NCBI RefSeq assembly: GCF_046195335.1
Contig: NZ_CP176093.1
Strand: one strand, 5' to 3'
Length of the DNA stretch: 64,000 nucleotides
Source of the DNA: Methanospirillum lacunae
GTDB lineage: Archaea; Halobacteriota; Methanomicrobia; Methanomicrobiales; Methanospirillaceae
Positions 26,232-36,036 of this stretch are shown one piece after another. Under the pieces are notes generated by a model. That model worked only from the letters and a program-made list of their open reading frames with translations, had not been told where the DNA came from and did no database searches. How positions within the stretch are numbered: position 1 is the first letter of the stretch; the number at the start of each line of letters is the position of its first letter. The position numbers and the translations under genes are program-made.

Positions 26232-26504
26232 ATGGTATCTCGCACTCCGATTCAGTGTATAATCTGTGCAATGATAATAATCATTGGAGTTATAGAATGC
26301 CCACTGGGAATGGCTGATAATATTTACGGTGTTACCGAATATCAGAAGATTAATAATTCTCCAACTGATTCTTACTCTGACCCTAATCAGTCCTCACATT
26401 TCCTGGTAGAAACGTGTACTCATTCAGATCTATACGGAGAATCAATTATTTCGATGGACCAGTCTCAACTAAATATTTCATCCATCCTGTTCGGAAAAAA
26501 ATGA
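26232..26504 (+). CDS. Small putative secreted protein, unknown function
   Basis: 90 aa from the ATG at 26232. The first 30 residues look like a signal peptide or membrane anchor (IQCIICAMIIIIGVIECPLG), followed by a Ser/Asn/Asp-rich polar tail with no recognised domain. Two Cys in the leader and one in the tail. It stands alone at the border between the ordinary chromosome and the AT-rich glycan island. Confidence 0.45.
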   Translation: MVSRTPIQCIICAMIIIIGVIECPLGMADNIYGVTEYQKINNSPTDSYSDPNQSSHFLVETCTHSDLYGESIISMDQSQLNISSILFGKK

Positions 26505-27212
26505 TACCGTAATAGGGGTCCCCTATAAAGTGATATTCCTTGATCCAAATTCATAATAAAAACATAACTTCAAGGTGATGCTTACCCGTTCAATAAAGAT
26601 TATATCATGTTAAAACGTGATAATATCCACCATATGCACGAATTTTCCAATAAGTCGTTTTTGCTTCACTAAAAGATTGTATATTTAAAAAAGGGGGAAA
26701 TCGGATATTACGATCCCTCGTTTGAGAGTCAAAATCTTGTTCGTGATGGAAAAAAAATAATTTTAAAAAGGGAAAAGATATAAGTAAATATTAATTTATC
26801 ATGAAAGATCAGGTTAGTTCCCTAATATATCAGTAGAACTTCTAGAAAACTAATATAAGTGCTTTACAATATGAAATATGACAAAAGCACATTTATTTCT
26901 TAAAAATGAACAGATGGACGATGAGTTTATCCTATTGGAAGTAAACCAAATTTAAATTCCACTATGGCTATCTATAAAATAATCTTACTTCAGTTATAAT
27001 CGTTTTATCCACTCACCAAATTCTAGAAAGTTAGATATGTCAAATAGGAAAGAAACGGTAGATGCCTGAATTTCCTAGAGGGTTCACAAATTGGTCCATA
27101 ATACGAAAAAAAATCCTGGACTGATACTCAAGTTTTATTAAAAGGTTTTTGTTAAGTATAGTATATGCCAGAGAGAAGTTAATACCAAAGAAAATGAACT
27201 TAATAACAAGAT
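26505..27212. other. Long AT-rich non-coding border of the polysaccharide island
   Basis: 708 bases with no convincing gene, many A and T runs and several promoter-like boxes. A 25-codon ORF at 26878-26955 (KNEQMDDEFILLEV near its end) is too short to judge and may be a fragment. Base composition falls sharply from here on, marking the start of the island. No inverted repeat, integrase or tRNA was found. Confidence 0.5.
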
Positions 27213-29000
27213 ATGATTAGTTTGCCTGAATATTTCCATAAATTAAGATTTTTTATAAGAGGCTATGAATTTTTTTTAGTATTCCTTTTTCTCATTGCGA
27301 TGATAATAGGAATAATTGACGCTTTAAGTATTTCTTTACTATATCCAATGCTGTCGGTTGGATTTCAGATAGATGCAAATACAAACCAAATATACCATTT
27401 TATTGAAAAATTTGGTTCATTAATACCAATAGGTTCTCCTTTTGTTCATTTAGGGTTTTTATTTATTTTTTTAACTGGAACTAGCTTGTTTTTACAGTTG
27501 GTTTATTGGAAAATAGCATTCATTTTTCAAAAAGAAGTGATTATTAACATCAAAAAAGCCATTTTCCATAAAATTAATAATAATGATTACAATTTTTTTA
27601 TTGACACAAAACAAGGCGATCTGATAACCCTTTTTAATATTAGCCCAAGTAATGTACAACAAACATTTGATAAATTGCTTTGTTTATGTACTGATTTAGT
27701 CAGTTCTCTATTAGTTATATTTATGTTATTTCTTATTTCTCCTGAAGGAATGCTTTTAGTTTTAATAGGAGGTGGATTGTTTTATGTGCTTCTCAATATG
27801 ATTGGAAAGAATATTTCCGAAAAACTAGGTTTTCTTCAAATTCTTTCCGGACAGTCAGAAAATAAGGTAATTACTGAATACATATCTGGTGTAAAACCAA
27901 TCAAAGCTCTTCATGCAGCTGATCACTGGAATGAGCAATATTCTGATGCATTAAAGATATACTGGGACCGATTTGCTGAACTAATGTTTATACAGAGAAT
28001 TCCAATACTTGCAATTAATTCTCTGTTCTACATTGCAATTGGAGGGATAGTATTAATATTATATGTATATTATGCAGATAAATTTATATCAGTAATCCCA
28101 GTTCTTGGTACATTTGCAGCGGGTACTATGAAAGTATTACCTAAGTTTATGAATATTGGGGATTATCGATTACAATTGAGTGCTTCCCTCCCACATATTG
28201 TTTCTGTTTATAATGCATTGAACGATAAAAAATATGAAAAAATCGTAAATGGAAATATTAATTGCAATAATATTTCGTCAGATATTATTCTTAAGGATGT
28301 AAATTTTTCATATAATCATGTCCCCATCCTTAAAAAGGTAAATATGATAATTAAAAAAGGTTCTATGACTGCTTTAGTAGGCCCTTCTGGATCCGGTAAG
28401 TCTACAATTACAAGTCTTTTATTACGACTGTTCGATCCAAAATCAGGATGCATTTATATCAACAATGAGGATTTAAAAAGTTTTGAAATTGGATCATATC
28501 GCAATTTAATTGGGTATATCAGTCAGGAACCTTTCATATTTAATGACACTATTAAGGAAAATATTTGTTTTGGAGAAAAATATTCCGATGTTGAAATTAT
28601 TAGGGCTGCAAAACTAGCTCATGCTCACAATTTTATTTCAGATCTTCCTCATGGGTATGATACTTTTGTGGGAGATCAGGGGATCAGCCTTTCAGGTGGA
28701 GAGAAGCAAAGAATTGTTATCGCAAGAGCTATGATTCGTCGTCCTGAGTTATTAATCCTTGATGAAGCAACAAGTGCACTTGATAATATTTCAGAAGCAG
28801 CAGTCCAAAAAGCGATAGACCATGTTTCTAAAGAATGTACAACATTAGTAATTGCACACCGATTAACAACGATAAAGAATGCTGATAAAATATTTACAAT
28901 TGATAAGGGAGAAATATCCGAAGAAGGAACTCATGACGAATTATTAAAACAAAAAGGAAAATACTGGGAGATGTATACTTCGAATGATCAGGAGAGTTGA
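27213..29000 (+). CDS. ABC exporter/flippase, fused membrane and ATPase domains (MsbA/PglK type)
   Basis: 595 aa. Residues 1-320 hold about six transmembrane helices; residues 345-590 are the ATPase: Walker A GPSGSGKST, Q loop ISQEPFIF, signature LSGGEKQRIVIARAM, Walker B LLILDEATSALD and H loop VIAHRLTT. This half-transporter type works as a homodimer, and in glycan clusters (PglK-like) it flips lipid-linked oligosaccharides across the membrane. First gene of the island and the most likely exporter for its product; there is no Wzx/Wzy pair in view. Strongly AT-rich codon use. Confidence 0.9.
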   Translation: MISLPEYFHKLRFFIRGYEFFLVFLFLIAMIIGIIDALSISLLYPMLSVGFQIDANTNQIYHFIEKFGSLIPIGSPFVHLGFLFIFLTGTSLFLQLVYWKIAFIFQKEVIINIKKAIFHKINNNDYNFFIDTKQGDLITLFNISPSNVQQTFDKLLCLCTDLVSSLLVIFMLFLISPEGMLLVLIGGGLFYVLLNMIGKNISEKLGFLQILSGQSENKVITEYISGVKPIKALHAADHWNEQYSDALKIYWDRFAELMFIQRIPILAINSLFYIAIGGIVLILYVYYADKFISVIPVLGTFAAGTMKVLPKFMNIGDYRLQLSASLPHIVSVYNALNDKKYEKIVNGNINCNNISSDIILKDVNFSYNHVPILKKVNMIIKKGSMTALVGPSGSGKSTITSLLLRLFDPKSGCIYINNEDLKSFEIGSYRNLIGYISQEPFIFNDTIKENICFGEKYSDVEIIRAAKLAHAHNFISDLPHGYDTFVGDQGISLSGGEKQRIVIARAMIRRPELLILDEATSALDNISEAAVQKAIDHVSKECTTLVIAHRLTTIKNADKIFTIDKGEISEEGTHDELLKQKGKYWEMYTSNDQES

Positions 29001-29003
29001 GAG

Positions 29004-31217
29004 TCAAATATTATTATATATTTTTTCATATTTTCTTGCAACATCATCCCATGTATCATATACCTCATTTTTTAGTGATAAAGATTTAGAGGCCTCATTA
29101 TATGAGTGATTGAATAATATGTAAAAAATAACTTCATAAAATGACTCGCAACTAGGTTGACAGAATTTAACATTTTTCTCAGAATCTCCCAACATAAGAT
29201 TTTTTGTTAAAATGAGCGGAGAATTCAATTTTAATGCAATTTCTAAATATTTTAAATAATTAGTATTAGAATTATGATTTTGAAGAATAACAATATCAGA
29301 AATAAACAAAGATAATGCAATTTCTTCATCATTAAGGAATTCATTTATTAATATAACCGAAAATTTCAGATCATAAGACAGATTATATTTATAAAGTAGT
29401 TCCTCCAAGTTAATGCTAACAAATTCTTTGTCAATACAAGGAAGAACTAACAAAATAATTTCTGGAAAAAAGCGTTTCAAGGGAACGATTGATTTTAATA
29501 GGGCGATAAACTCATCATTCAATCTAATTAAATCCAAATTGGTAAATAGTGCACAAATCACAATCTTATTGCTAAAACCAAGATCTTGTTTAATTTTTTC
29601 TTTCCCAATAATTCCATTTGGAACAAAAAATGAGTTGTTTAATCCCACTGATCGTAATCGTGATAATTCAGAACTGTTTGATACAATAATGCAATTTATT
29701 TTTTCAAGCTCTTTTATATCTGAATATATATATTCGATGCCTCCGGTGGCATTTTGGAGATTTTGATGGAATGTAACAACCGACTTAATTTTATTTTTAT
29801 TTAAGTGGGTTATAAATTTTCTGAGAAATTCCATAGAGAACAATGCAGGGTGATACTGTATGTGAACAATATCAATTAAATGTTCAGAAATTGCCCTTGA
29901 TAATTGTTCATAACTGTTTAGACCAATTTTCCAACACCTATTAACATCAATGCCATCACAACGGACTTTTTCATCTTTCCCAATAATGTTTGCAAAAATA
30001 GTCACATCATGATTTAGAGAATTTGACAGATGATAAGAATATTCGGAGATGCCACATCCTGAATTCCATGGAGTGATAATTCCAATTCTCAATTTGATTG
30101 CTAATTTATTTAAGGAAATTATACCATTAAATAAAAGATCTGCTGTGTTCTCCCAAGTAAATTTACCCAGTTGTTGTTTTCCTTTCGTTATAAGGGAATT
30201 TTGCATAGATTTATCGTCAATTAGGTAACCAATAGTTTCTGCAATCTCCTGATAATTATTTGAATTCACATATAAAACAGCATCGCCGCCTATTTCCGGT
30301 AAGCAGGAATTGTCTGATACAATTGAAGGAATTCCAAAAGCCATTGCTTCAATTACAGGTAATCCAAATCCTTCATAGTGCGGAACAAATACGAAAAGTG
30401 AAGCATGTTGATATAACAAAAACAAATCATGACGGGATAAATAATCTGTAAAAAGAATTTTTCTTGGGGGAATACCTTCTTCATGGATTAAGTGAGTTAT
30501 TTTTCTTTCATAATCAGGGGTAATTTCATTTGCTAACACAAATTGATAATCATTTTGTATTCTTTTAGGCAATCTTGCATAAGCTTTTATCATCCCCTCT
30601 ACATTTTTTCTTGTGTCCATACTGGGAACAGATAAGAAGTAATTTTGTGTAATCTTTAGTTTCTTAAATAGGCAATCAACCTCATTGTCCACAAAATAGT
30701 TAATATCAGGATCCAATCCAGCAAAGATAGTCGTGATTTTTGAAGGATCAATTTCCAACAATTCAACAAGATCTCGTTTCACTGAAGACGATATGACAAA
30801 AATATTTTGGCAATATCTGATCTGATATAACCTTTTAAAATAATCATTTTTTACTTTATCTGAAAAATGAGATATATATTTTTCCCATAATGCAACTGGG
30901 ATAATATCATAAACAATAATCGAATATAAGCAGGCTAAATCACCGGGATTCACAATCGGATGACTTAAGGCCAGGAAACTTGTGTAAACAAAGTGATCCA
31001 GAGATGATGATAAATCTCTGTTAATGTTCTCAGGAATACACGTGACATTTTTTCGGTTAACTATAATTTTTGGAACAGACCCTTTTTTGTAGTTATACAA
31101 AAAGTATTCAGCATCATGATCAATAATCAGACGATATATGAGATGCCGAATATATGTTGTTATACCCCTTCCTTTGGGATCTATGGATAAAGGTAGAAGA
31201 TCGATACCAATTTTCAT
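29004..31217 (-). CDS. Double-domain GT4-type glycosyltransferase, second domain degenerate
   Basis: 737 aa, about twice the usual GT4 length. Residues 1-375 form a full GT-B enzyme: MKIGIDLLPLSIDPKGRGI start, SVPSMDTRKNVEGMIKAY, and the donor motif HYEGFGLPVIEAMAFGIPS with the two Glu of EX7E. Residues 376-737 restart a GT-B-like fold (RIGIITPWNSGCGISEYSYH) but its donor half lacks the EX7E motif, so it may only bind acceptor or be inactive. Its start overlaps the upstream methyltransferase stop by four bases. It ends 4 bases from the convergent ABC exporter. The acceptor sugar is unknown. Confidence 0.86.
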   Translation of the reverse strand: MKIGIDLLPLSIDPKGRGITTYIRHLIYRLIIDHDAEYFLYNYKKGSVPKIIVNRKNVTCIPENINRDLSSSLDHFVYTSFLALSHPIVNPGDLACLYSIIVYDIIPVALWEKYISHFSDKVKNDYFKRLYQIRYCQNIFVISSSVKRDLVELLEIDPSKITTIFAGLDPDINYFVDNEVDCLFKKLKITQNYFLSVPSMDTRKNVEGMIKAYARLPKRIQNDYQFVLANEITPDYERKITHLIHEEGIPPRKILFTDYLSRHDLFLLYQHASLFVFVPHYEGFGLPVIEAMAFGIPSIVSDNSCLPEIGGDAVLYVNSNNYQEIAETIGYLIDDKSMQNSLITKGKQQLGKFTWENTADLLFNGIISLNKLAIKLRIGIITPWNSGCGISEYSYHLSNSLNHDVTIFANIIGKDEKVRCDGIDVNRCWKIGLNSYEQLSRAISEHLIDIVHIQYHPALFSMEFLRKFITHLNKNKIKSVVTFHQNLQNATGGIEYIYSDIKELEKINCIIVSNSSELSRLRSVGLNNSFFVPNGIIGKEKIKQDLGFSNKIVICALFTNLDLIRLNDEFIALLKSIVPLKRFFPEIILLVLPCIDKEFVSINLEELLYKYNLSYDLKFSVILINEFLNDEEIALSLFISDIVILQNHNSNTNYLKYLEIALKLNSPLILTKNLMLGDSEKNVKFCQPSCESFYEVIFYILFNHSYNEASKSLSLKNEVYDTWDDVARKYEKIYNNI

Positions 31218-32179
31218 ATGATACCTATATTTGAAATTATTCCAATAATATGAGTATTATCATCATCATAACTTAGATATTCCTTACAACAGATAAGGTC
31301 ATTTAAAACCTCATTCCAATCTTCAATAGAGTTTAATCGTCTTTCAGAAAATGAAGAACATGGATCACCCTCAAGTGATACTAAGAAAAGAACCTTTTTA
31401 GATATACGTAATAAAGTATTCAGGAGATTATAAGATTCAATCCTGGAAAGATTATTCAGAACACCAATGGAAAAAATGATATCAAAATATCCAGATTTAA
31501 TAAGATTTAAGGTATTATTATCCGCTAATAGATATTTTACTGAACCGCATAAATTCTCATTTGTACAATAACATTTAGTAATATATTCAATACTATCATC
31601 TATCCCATATATTTCGGAGTCATAATTTTTTGAAAGATATATCGAGATAAAACCATCTGAAAGGCCATATTCTGCAATATGATGTTGAGAATTATTCAAA
31701 TCTATTGTGTTCTCTATTATCCTGATTAAGGAGGATTGTGTACTAATACATAAATTGAAGTTATTCTCAATTAAACCGTCAGAAATTGGAGCATTTTTTT
31801 TATCACTTCCAAGATTCTCTCTGACATTTATCATATCAGTAATATTTTCAAGAAAACAAACCCTTCCCTCCAATTCCACAATTGATTTGCATAGTTCGAA
31901 ATTTACTTTTGATTGATTATCTAAACTGGGGTCTACATAATTACGGACTTCAGTATTTATAAATTTTCGAACCTTACAGGCAATTTTAGAAAGTATATTA
32001 GGACTAGATACTAAGTTAAAATCTGTATTTTTTATATTATAGTTCGAACAATTCAACTTTTTTTTTCTTTTGGGTATATTACATTTGGTATTTATTTCAT
32101 CACGGTTTTTTCTCTCTTCAACTAATTTTTTAACTTTTTCCATAAATTCAGTAATTGTCGAGTCATCTATCATTTTCAA
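31214..32179 (-). CDS. SAM-dependent methyltransferase-like protein of glycan cluster
   Basis: 321 aa. A charged N-terminal part (1-110) with a predicted coiled coil is followed by a class I methyltransferase core from about residue 150: motif I is AEYGLSDGFISIYLS, then EIYGIDDSIEYITKCY with an acidic residue at the end of strand 2, and FDIIFSIGVLNNLSR for motif IV. The glycine pattern of motif I (YGLSDG) is weaker than the usual GxGxG. It is translationally coupled to the double GT, so it probably methylates a sugar or a lipid-linked glycan. Confidence 0.7.
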   Translation of the reverse strand: MKMIDDSTITEFMEKVKKLVEERKNRDEINTKCNIPKRKKKLNCSNYNIKNTDFNLVSSPNILSKIACKVRKFINTEVRNYVDPSLDNQSKVNFELCKSIVELEGRVCFLENITDMINVRENLGSDKKNAPISDGLIENNFNLCISTQSSLIRIIENTIDLNNSQHHIAEYGLSDGFISIYLSKNYDSEIYGIDDSIEYITKCYCTNENLCGSVKYLLADNNTLNLIKSGYFDIIFSIGVLNNLSRIESYNLLNTLLRISKKVLFLVSLEGDPCSSFSERRLNSIEDWNEVLNDLICCKEYLSYDDDNTHIIGIISNIGII

Positions 32180-32436
32180 ACATATCTCCCATTAAATATG
32201 ATAAAACCAAATTTATTACTTGAATAACAAGGCACTGGATCAATATGTATATATTATTATAATGAAGTTTTTTATCTTTATCGTAGTTTTATTAAATAAA
32301 TAATGAATCATAATTATAATGAGAGTCGAATGGATTATCTTTCCAATTTTAAATAATTTTTTTTAGACTAAATGTATATAATAACACAAAATTGAGAAAA
32401 ACCCAGATCACATCACATAAAAGGAAATAATATTAA

Positions 32437-33720
32437 ATGATCATTGTATTAGAACCCCAATGTATCGGAAGTGCTCATGATATTGTTAATGCATCTTTAA
32501 TTTATAGCATCTCCATAGCTAATAAAAATGAAAAAATTTCTTTTTTTGCTGATTTGAGCCACATTAGTTGCATTAAGAAGATATTGTCAGATACAAACAT
32601 AGATATCCAAAATATTGATTATTTTCCAGTAATAATCCCCCAGAAAAATTTATTGAGACTATCGAAAATAGTTACATATTACATGCTAATCAATCGTTTA
32701 TTATGGTATGCGAATGAAAAAAAGATTAATAAGATTATTTTTTTATCAGTTTATTCATATAATCTCCTCATTCTCAAATATTTATTAAAGCAGGTTCATT
32801 ACAATCACTTTCAGATAAAGATTATTGTACATGGAGTATTGGAAGAAATTAAGAACCCAAATTCTTCATTCATATTAAACCGAATTAAACAATTTGGTTA
32901 TGCATTAGATCAAAAGGACAATGACAATATACAGTATATTGTTCTTTCTCCTTCAATTCTAAATACTATTTCAGACATTTCAAAACCGCCATTTGATAAA
33001 TTTACAGCCATTGATCTTCCGTATATTTATGATAATACAGAACCAAAAACAAAAACAGATAATCGAATCGTATTTGCTACAATAGGCCAAGGAAATCCAT
33101 ATCTTATGAAATGTGTCGCCAAAGCCCTTCAAATGCAGACCAACCAAACGGTAGAATATGAATTCCGCATCATTGGGGAGAATTGTGGGAATACTAATAT
33201 AATAAACCTAAAATACAAGAAACTTATCTCATGTTTTATCTCTATTATTGATCGTAAAACAATAAACTGGTTTTTAACTAGTTTTCTCCCGATATCCAGC
33301 AAAGTATCAACATATCTCTCTGATAAAATTCATATTACAAGTATCAACTGTGTATCAAAGGGAAAACGCCTTTCTCGAAACGAAATCGAGAGGTATGTTA
33401 GAGATGTTGATTATTTGATTTTTTTTTATAATAGGGATTCATATAAATATACTGCTAGCGGCTCATTTTTTGATGCAATATCATATAGAATACCAATAAT
33501 ATTTATTGGGAACACTTTTTTCGATTATTACTTCTCCTCGTACAAGATCGGTTATCGAGTTGAAACATTATATGAGATTATTGAATTAGTAAAAATGATT
33601 TCCATCAATGGCATCAATTATGCTGACTACCAACATCAATTAATGGAGATTGAAAAATTTAGACACGAGATAAATATAAATCGCGAAAATAAAATACTAT
33701 CATTCACACCTTTTAAATAA
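32437..33720 (+). CDS. Probable GT-B-type glycosyltransferase-like protein
   Basis: 427 aa, not confidently recognised. No signal peptide. The C-terminal third has a donor-binding-like segment, YTASGSFFDAISYRIPIIFIG, where a Ser/Gly-rich loop precedes a Rossmann-like strand as in some GT-B enzymes, but EX7E is absent. AT-rich, Lys/Ile/Asn-rich composition like its neighbours. It lies alone on the + strand between divergent genes and the intron mosaic. A glycan-cluster role is inferred from position. Confidence 0.5.
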   Translation: MIIVLEPQCIGSAHDIVNASLIYSISIANKNEKISFFADLSHISCIKKILSDTNIDIQNIDYFPVIIPQKNLLRLSKIVTYYMLINRLLWYANEKKINKIIFLSVYSYNLLILKYLLKQVHYNHFQIKIIVHGVLEEIKNPNSSFILNRIKQFGYALDQKDNDNIQYIVLSPSILNTISDISKPPFDKFTAIDLPYIYDNTEPKTKTDNRIVFATIGQGNPYLMKCVAKALQMQTNQTVEYEFRIIGENCGNTNIINLKYKKLISCFISIIDRKTINWFLTSFLPISSKVSTYLSDKIHITSINCVSKGKRLSRNEIERYVRDVDYLIFFYNRDSYKYTASGSFFDAISYRIPIIFIGNTFFDYYFSSYKIGYRVETLYEIIELVKMISINGINYADYQHQLMEIEKFRHEININRENKILSFTPFK

Positions 33721-33755
33721 ACCCTTTTTTTCCAGGAAATAGATGTAAATAATAC

Positions 33756-33775
33756 CTTGATTCCATGGAATCAAG
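33756..33775 (+). terminator. Perfect 20-bp palindrome, possible terminator
   Basis: CTTGATTC-CATG-GAATCAAG is a perfect inverted repeat followed by ATTTT, 36 bases after the stop at 33720. It may terminate the preceding gene; it also sits just outside the left inverted repeat of the mobile element. Confidence 0.45.
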
Positions 33776-33782
33776 ATTTTAA

Positions 33783-33852
33783 CCCAACTTTGCCATTACT
33801 AAAAAATAAATATGCTTTTAGTGATGTTTGAATTGTCCAAAATATGAAGCAT
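33783..33852 (+). repeat. Left inverted repeat of IS-like element (about 70 bp)
   Basis: Starts CCCAACTTTGCCA and ends at ATATGAAGCAT. Its reverse complement recurs at 36302-36370 with roughly 85 percent identity and one single-base gap, so the two copies face each other across the intron. Each copy also holds an internal CA(C/T)TA...TAGTG dyad. No clear target duplication is seen outside the ends (TTTTAA on the left, TCATAT on the right). Confidence 0.75.
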
Positions 33853-33859
33853 GCATGCC

Positions 33860-33901
33860 GAGTATCGGTTTCATGGTAAAACTAGAAATGAATCCATATA
33901 A
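33860..33901 (+). pseudogene. Fragment of a group II intron RT gene in the opposite orientation
   Basis: GGTTTCATGGTAAAACTAGA and following bases match, on the + strand, the part of the intact RT gene coding for RRHFMIKLEMNPY, but here in the opposite orientation and with in-frame stops. It is a small rearranged relic, lying between the left inverted repeat and a domain V fragment. Confidence 0.55.
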
Positions 33902-33929
33902 GAACCATACGTGAACCTTACGATTCATA
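33902..33929 (-). repeat. Partial domain V of a second group II intron
   Basis: 28 bases on the minus strand starting TATGAATCGTAAGG and ending CGTATGGTTC match the last 28 of the 34 domain V bases of the intact intron with few changes. They directly follow the intact intron's predicted 3' end. The missing six bases GAGCCA occur at the other side of the mosaic, next to 36371. Confidence 0.6.
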
Positions 33930-33970
33930 GTCGAATAGGAAGAAGAGATTACTCTCTTCCCCCCTTCTAA

Positions 33971-34004
33971 GAACCGTACGTGAACCTTTCAATTCATACG
34001 GCTC
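33971..34004 (-). ncRNA. Group II intron domain V (catalytic hairpin)
   Basis: 34 bases on the minus strand with the catalytic layout: GAGCCGTATGA on the 5' side, a central GAAA-type turn (TTGAAAGG), and CACGTACGGTTC on the 3' side, pairing to give the two-helix hairpin with bulge. It begins 7 bases after the RT stop. Confidence 0.88.
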
Positions 34005-34011
34005 AAGCACC

Positions 34012-35499
34012 TTACAACCCGAATTTCGGGCGACAGATAGGAAAGTATGTTAGTTTCACTTGTACGTCTGGGGTTCTTCTCTTCATCCCGTCCACACGGC
34101 CGATAAAGTACTCATGATCAAGGTATGGGTTCATTTCAAGTTTAATCATGAAATGTCGCCTGATAGGTGTTTCTGAGAACATCCGTAATCTCTGGTTATC
34201 TGTGCAGAATATCCAATTCCTGTTCCCTACTTTTGACCAATACCTTTGAGCAATCCATTTATATCCTTTATCAGAATGCCTTCTTTTGGCCCATTTCCAG
34301 AGTTGATTCCAGACAATGTAATCCATCCGATTAAAAGTGTCCTTTGAGGCAATATGTCTGTGATAGTTTGTCCACCCTTTAATAATTGGATTAAGGATTT
34401 GGATTACCTGCTCCTGGTTCCAGGCGGCAGCTCTAAGAAGAACTAATCCAATTTTTCGGGTAATCTTCTTCACAGATTCTTTGGACGGTTTCATTAAGAG
34501 AACACCCTTATATTTACGGATATTATATCCTAGAAAATCAAATCCATCATTGATGTGAGTGATTTTCGTTTTTGACTCGGATAAAACCAACCCTCTTTCT
34601 GACAAAAAACTGCTAATGAGTACTTTCAGTTCTTCAGCAATTTCCATTGTTGGAGCTGTAATCACGAAATCATCAGCATATCTGACAAAATGCACTTTCA
34701 TCTTAAGATATCTTTGCATGATTATATTTTCCATACCATCTAGGGCCAAGTTAGCAAGAATTGGAGAAATTATCCCTCCTTGTGGTGTGCCTTGGTCAGT
34801 TGGAAACAGAGTCTGTTCGTAAAGATATCCAGACTTTAAGAACTGGTTCAGGATTGATGAATCAATCAGAACGTTGTCCTTTAACCATTGATGAGAGATG
34901 TTGTCAAAACATCCTTTGATGTCTCCTTCAAGAATCCATTCTGCTCCCGCCTTATGCCTTAGGCAAACAAACAGGTACTGTGATGCATCCTGGGCACTTC
35001 GGAATAGTCTGAATCCGAATGACCGAGAATCTGCAAGAGTTTCTGCAACCGGCTGAAGAGCCAGGCCATATAGCGCCTGCATAGCTCGATCGTACATCGT
35101 AGGAATTGAAAGAGGTCTTTTAGTATCTTTGCCAGGCTTCGGAATATATATCCGTTTTAATGGCTGAGCTTGGTACTGTTTATCTGAAAGACTCAATGCT
35201 GCCAGCATCTTATCTTTCGAAGAAGTCCAAAGTTCACCGTCGATACCGGGGGTTCTCTTGCCACGGTTTTGAGTTACAATTCTAACCGTAAGGAGTTTTG
35301 CGGAATATGAATGAGTCAGAAGATACTGAATTCTCTTTGCTAAACCATACTTACCTTCGAAAACTGCCTTTGCAATCCGGGTCTGCAGTCTGTTAACCGT
35401 CGCTCTCACAATTTTCCAGTCAATGGAATTCCATTGTTGGGTGAGATTAAGGTCTGTACGTCTCTCGCTCTTTGGCGTCGTTGAATGAAGTACATTCAT
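34012..35499 (-). CDS. ltrA: Group II intron-encoded reverse transcriptase/maturase
   Basis: 495 aa. RT domains in order: RGKRTPGIDGELW (RT0-1), KDTKRPLSIPTMYDRAMQ (RT2), EGDIKGCFDNISHQWL (RT3), GTPQGGIISPILANLAL (RT4), and the catalytic VRYADDFVITA (RT5). A maturase (X) domain spans about 360-440 (INPIIKGWTNYHRH). The C-terminal region is basic but shows no HNH endonuclease motif, so insertion would rely on nicked or replicating DNA. Start ATG has GGGAGG eight bases ahead. It acts by splicing the host intron RNA and reverse-transcribing it into DNA targets. Confidence 0.95.
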   Translation of the reverse strand: MNVLHSTTPKSERRTDLNLTQQWNSIDWKIVRATVNRLQTRIAKAVFEGKYGLAKRIQYLLTHSYSAKLLTVRIVTQNRGKRTPGIDGELWTSSKDKMLAALSLSDKQYQAQPLKRIYIPKPGKDTKRPLSIPTMYDRAMQALYGLALQPVAETLADSRSFGFRLFRSAQDASQYLFVCLRHKAGAEWILEGDIKGCFDNISHQWLKDNVLIDSSILNQFLKSGYLYEQTLFPTDQGTPQGGIISPILANLALDGMENIIMQRYLKMKVHFVRYADDFVITAPTMEIAEELKVLISSFLSERGLVLSESKTKITHINDGFDFLGYNIRKYKGVLLMKPSKESVKKITRKIGLVLLRAAAWNQEQVIQILNPIIKGWTNYHRHIASKDTFNRMDYIVWNQLWKWAKRRHSDKGYKWIAQRYWSKVGNRNWIFCTDNQRLRMFSETPIRRHFMIKLEMNPYLDHEYFIGRVDGMKRRTPDVQVKLTYFPICRPKFGL

Positions 35500-36036
35500 A
35501 GATTTGCCTCCCTTCTATGCCGTAAAGTACCTGCAGCAAGTCAGCACCCTTTTAGGTTGGATAATTTTCCTATCCTATCCATTACAGACAGGCCTTCGCT
35601 TTTTGCTGCTTCCTTTCCCGTCTATACCATTAGTTCTTCTCGCGAAGTTCTTACCTTCTTTGAGGAGTATATACGGGTTACCAAGTTTTGATATTCAGAT
35701 AATTCAGATGTTTTAGGAGCCATCTTTAGACCGGGAATTTTCTGTCCATTCGATATGTTGTTTAGGTTACCAACATATCCTAATTCCATACCTTTTGGTT
35801 CAAGCGTCATACAACCAGGTTTCGCTTGTCGGCAATTACGACCCATACGATGATTCAACATATGTTTCTCCATGACATCCTTTCCCTTGCAGATTGACAG
35901 GTTCTGGTTACATGTTTTCTCCACGTTGTCCCATAGGCTTCACACCATTCCGTTACCAGAATCGCATGCTATGGTAGGGATATTCCGAACGGATAGAATA
36001 GCATTACGCAATCTGAATACCAACCTCTTGTCACAC

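Larger units (their letters stand above)
33930..36036 (-). mobile_element. Full-length group II intron with encoded reverse transcriptase
   Basis: Minus-strand boundaries: the 5' end is GTGTGACAAGAGG (36036), fitting the GTGYG consensus; the 3' end is TTCGAC (33930), fitting the AY rule. Domain V is 33971-34004. Domain VI is the stem GGGGGGAAGAGA-GTAA-TCTCTTCTTCCT followed by an unpaired A seven bases from the end, the expected branch point. Length is 2,107 bases with the RT gene in domain IV. A candidate EBS1, TCCTAA (minus strand at 35718-35713), pairs with the last six exon bases TTAGGA (IBS1). The 5' exon is the start of a small ORF inside the right half of the IS-like element. It appears structurally complete and could be active. 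Confidence 0.85.

Noticed and set aside
26505..27212. Possible CRISPR or attachment site at the island edge
   Set aside because: No regularly spaced repeats, no direct repeat matching the other island end, and no tRNA or integrase.
33756..33775. 20-bp palindrome as an IS target duplication or origin element
   Set aside because: It occurs only once and is outside the inverted repeats; a terminator hairpin explains it better.
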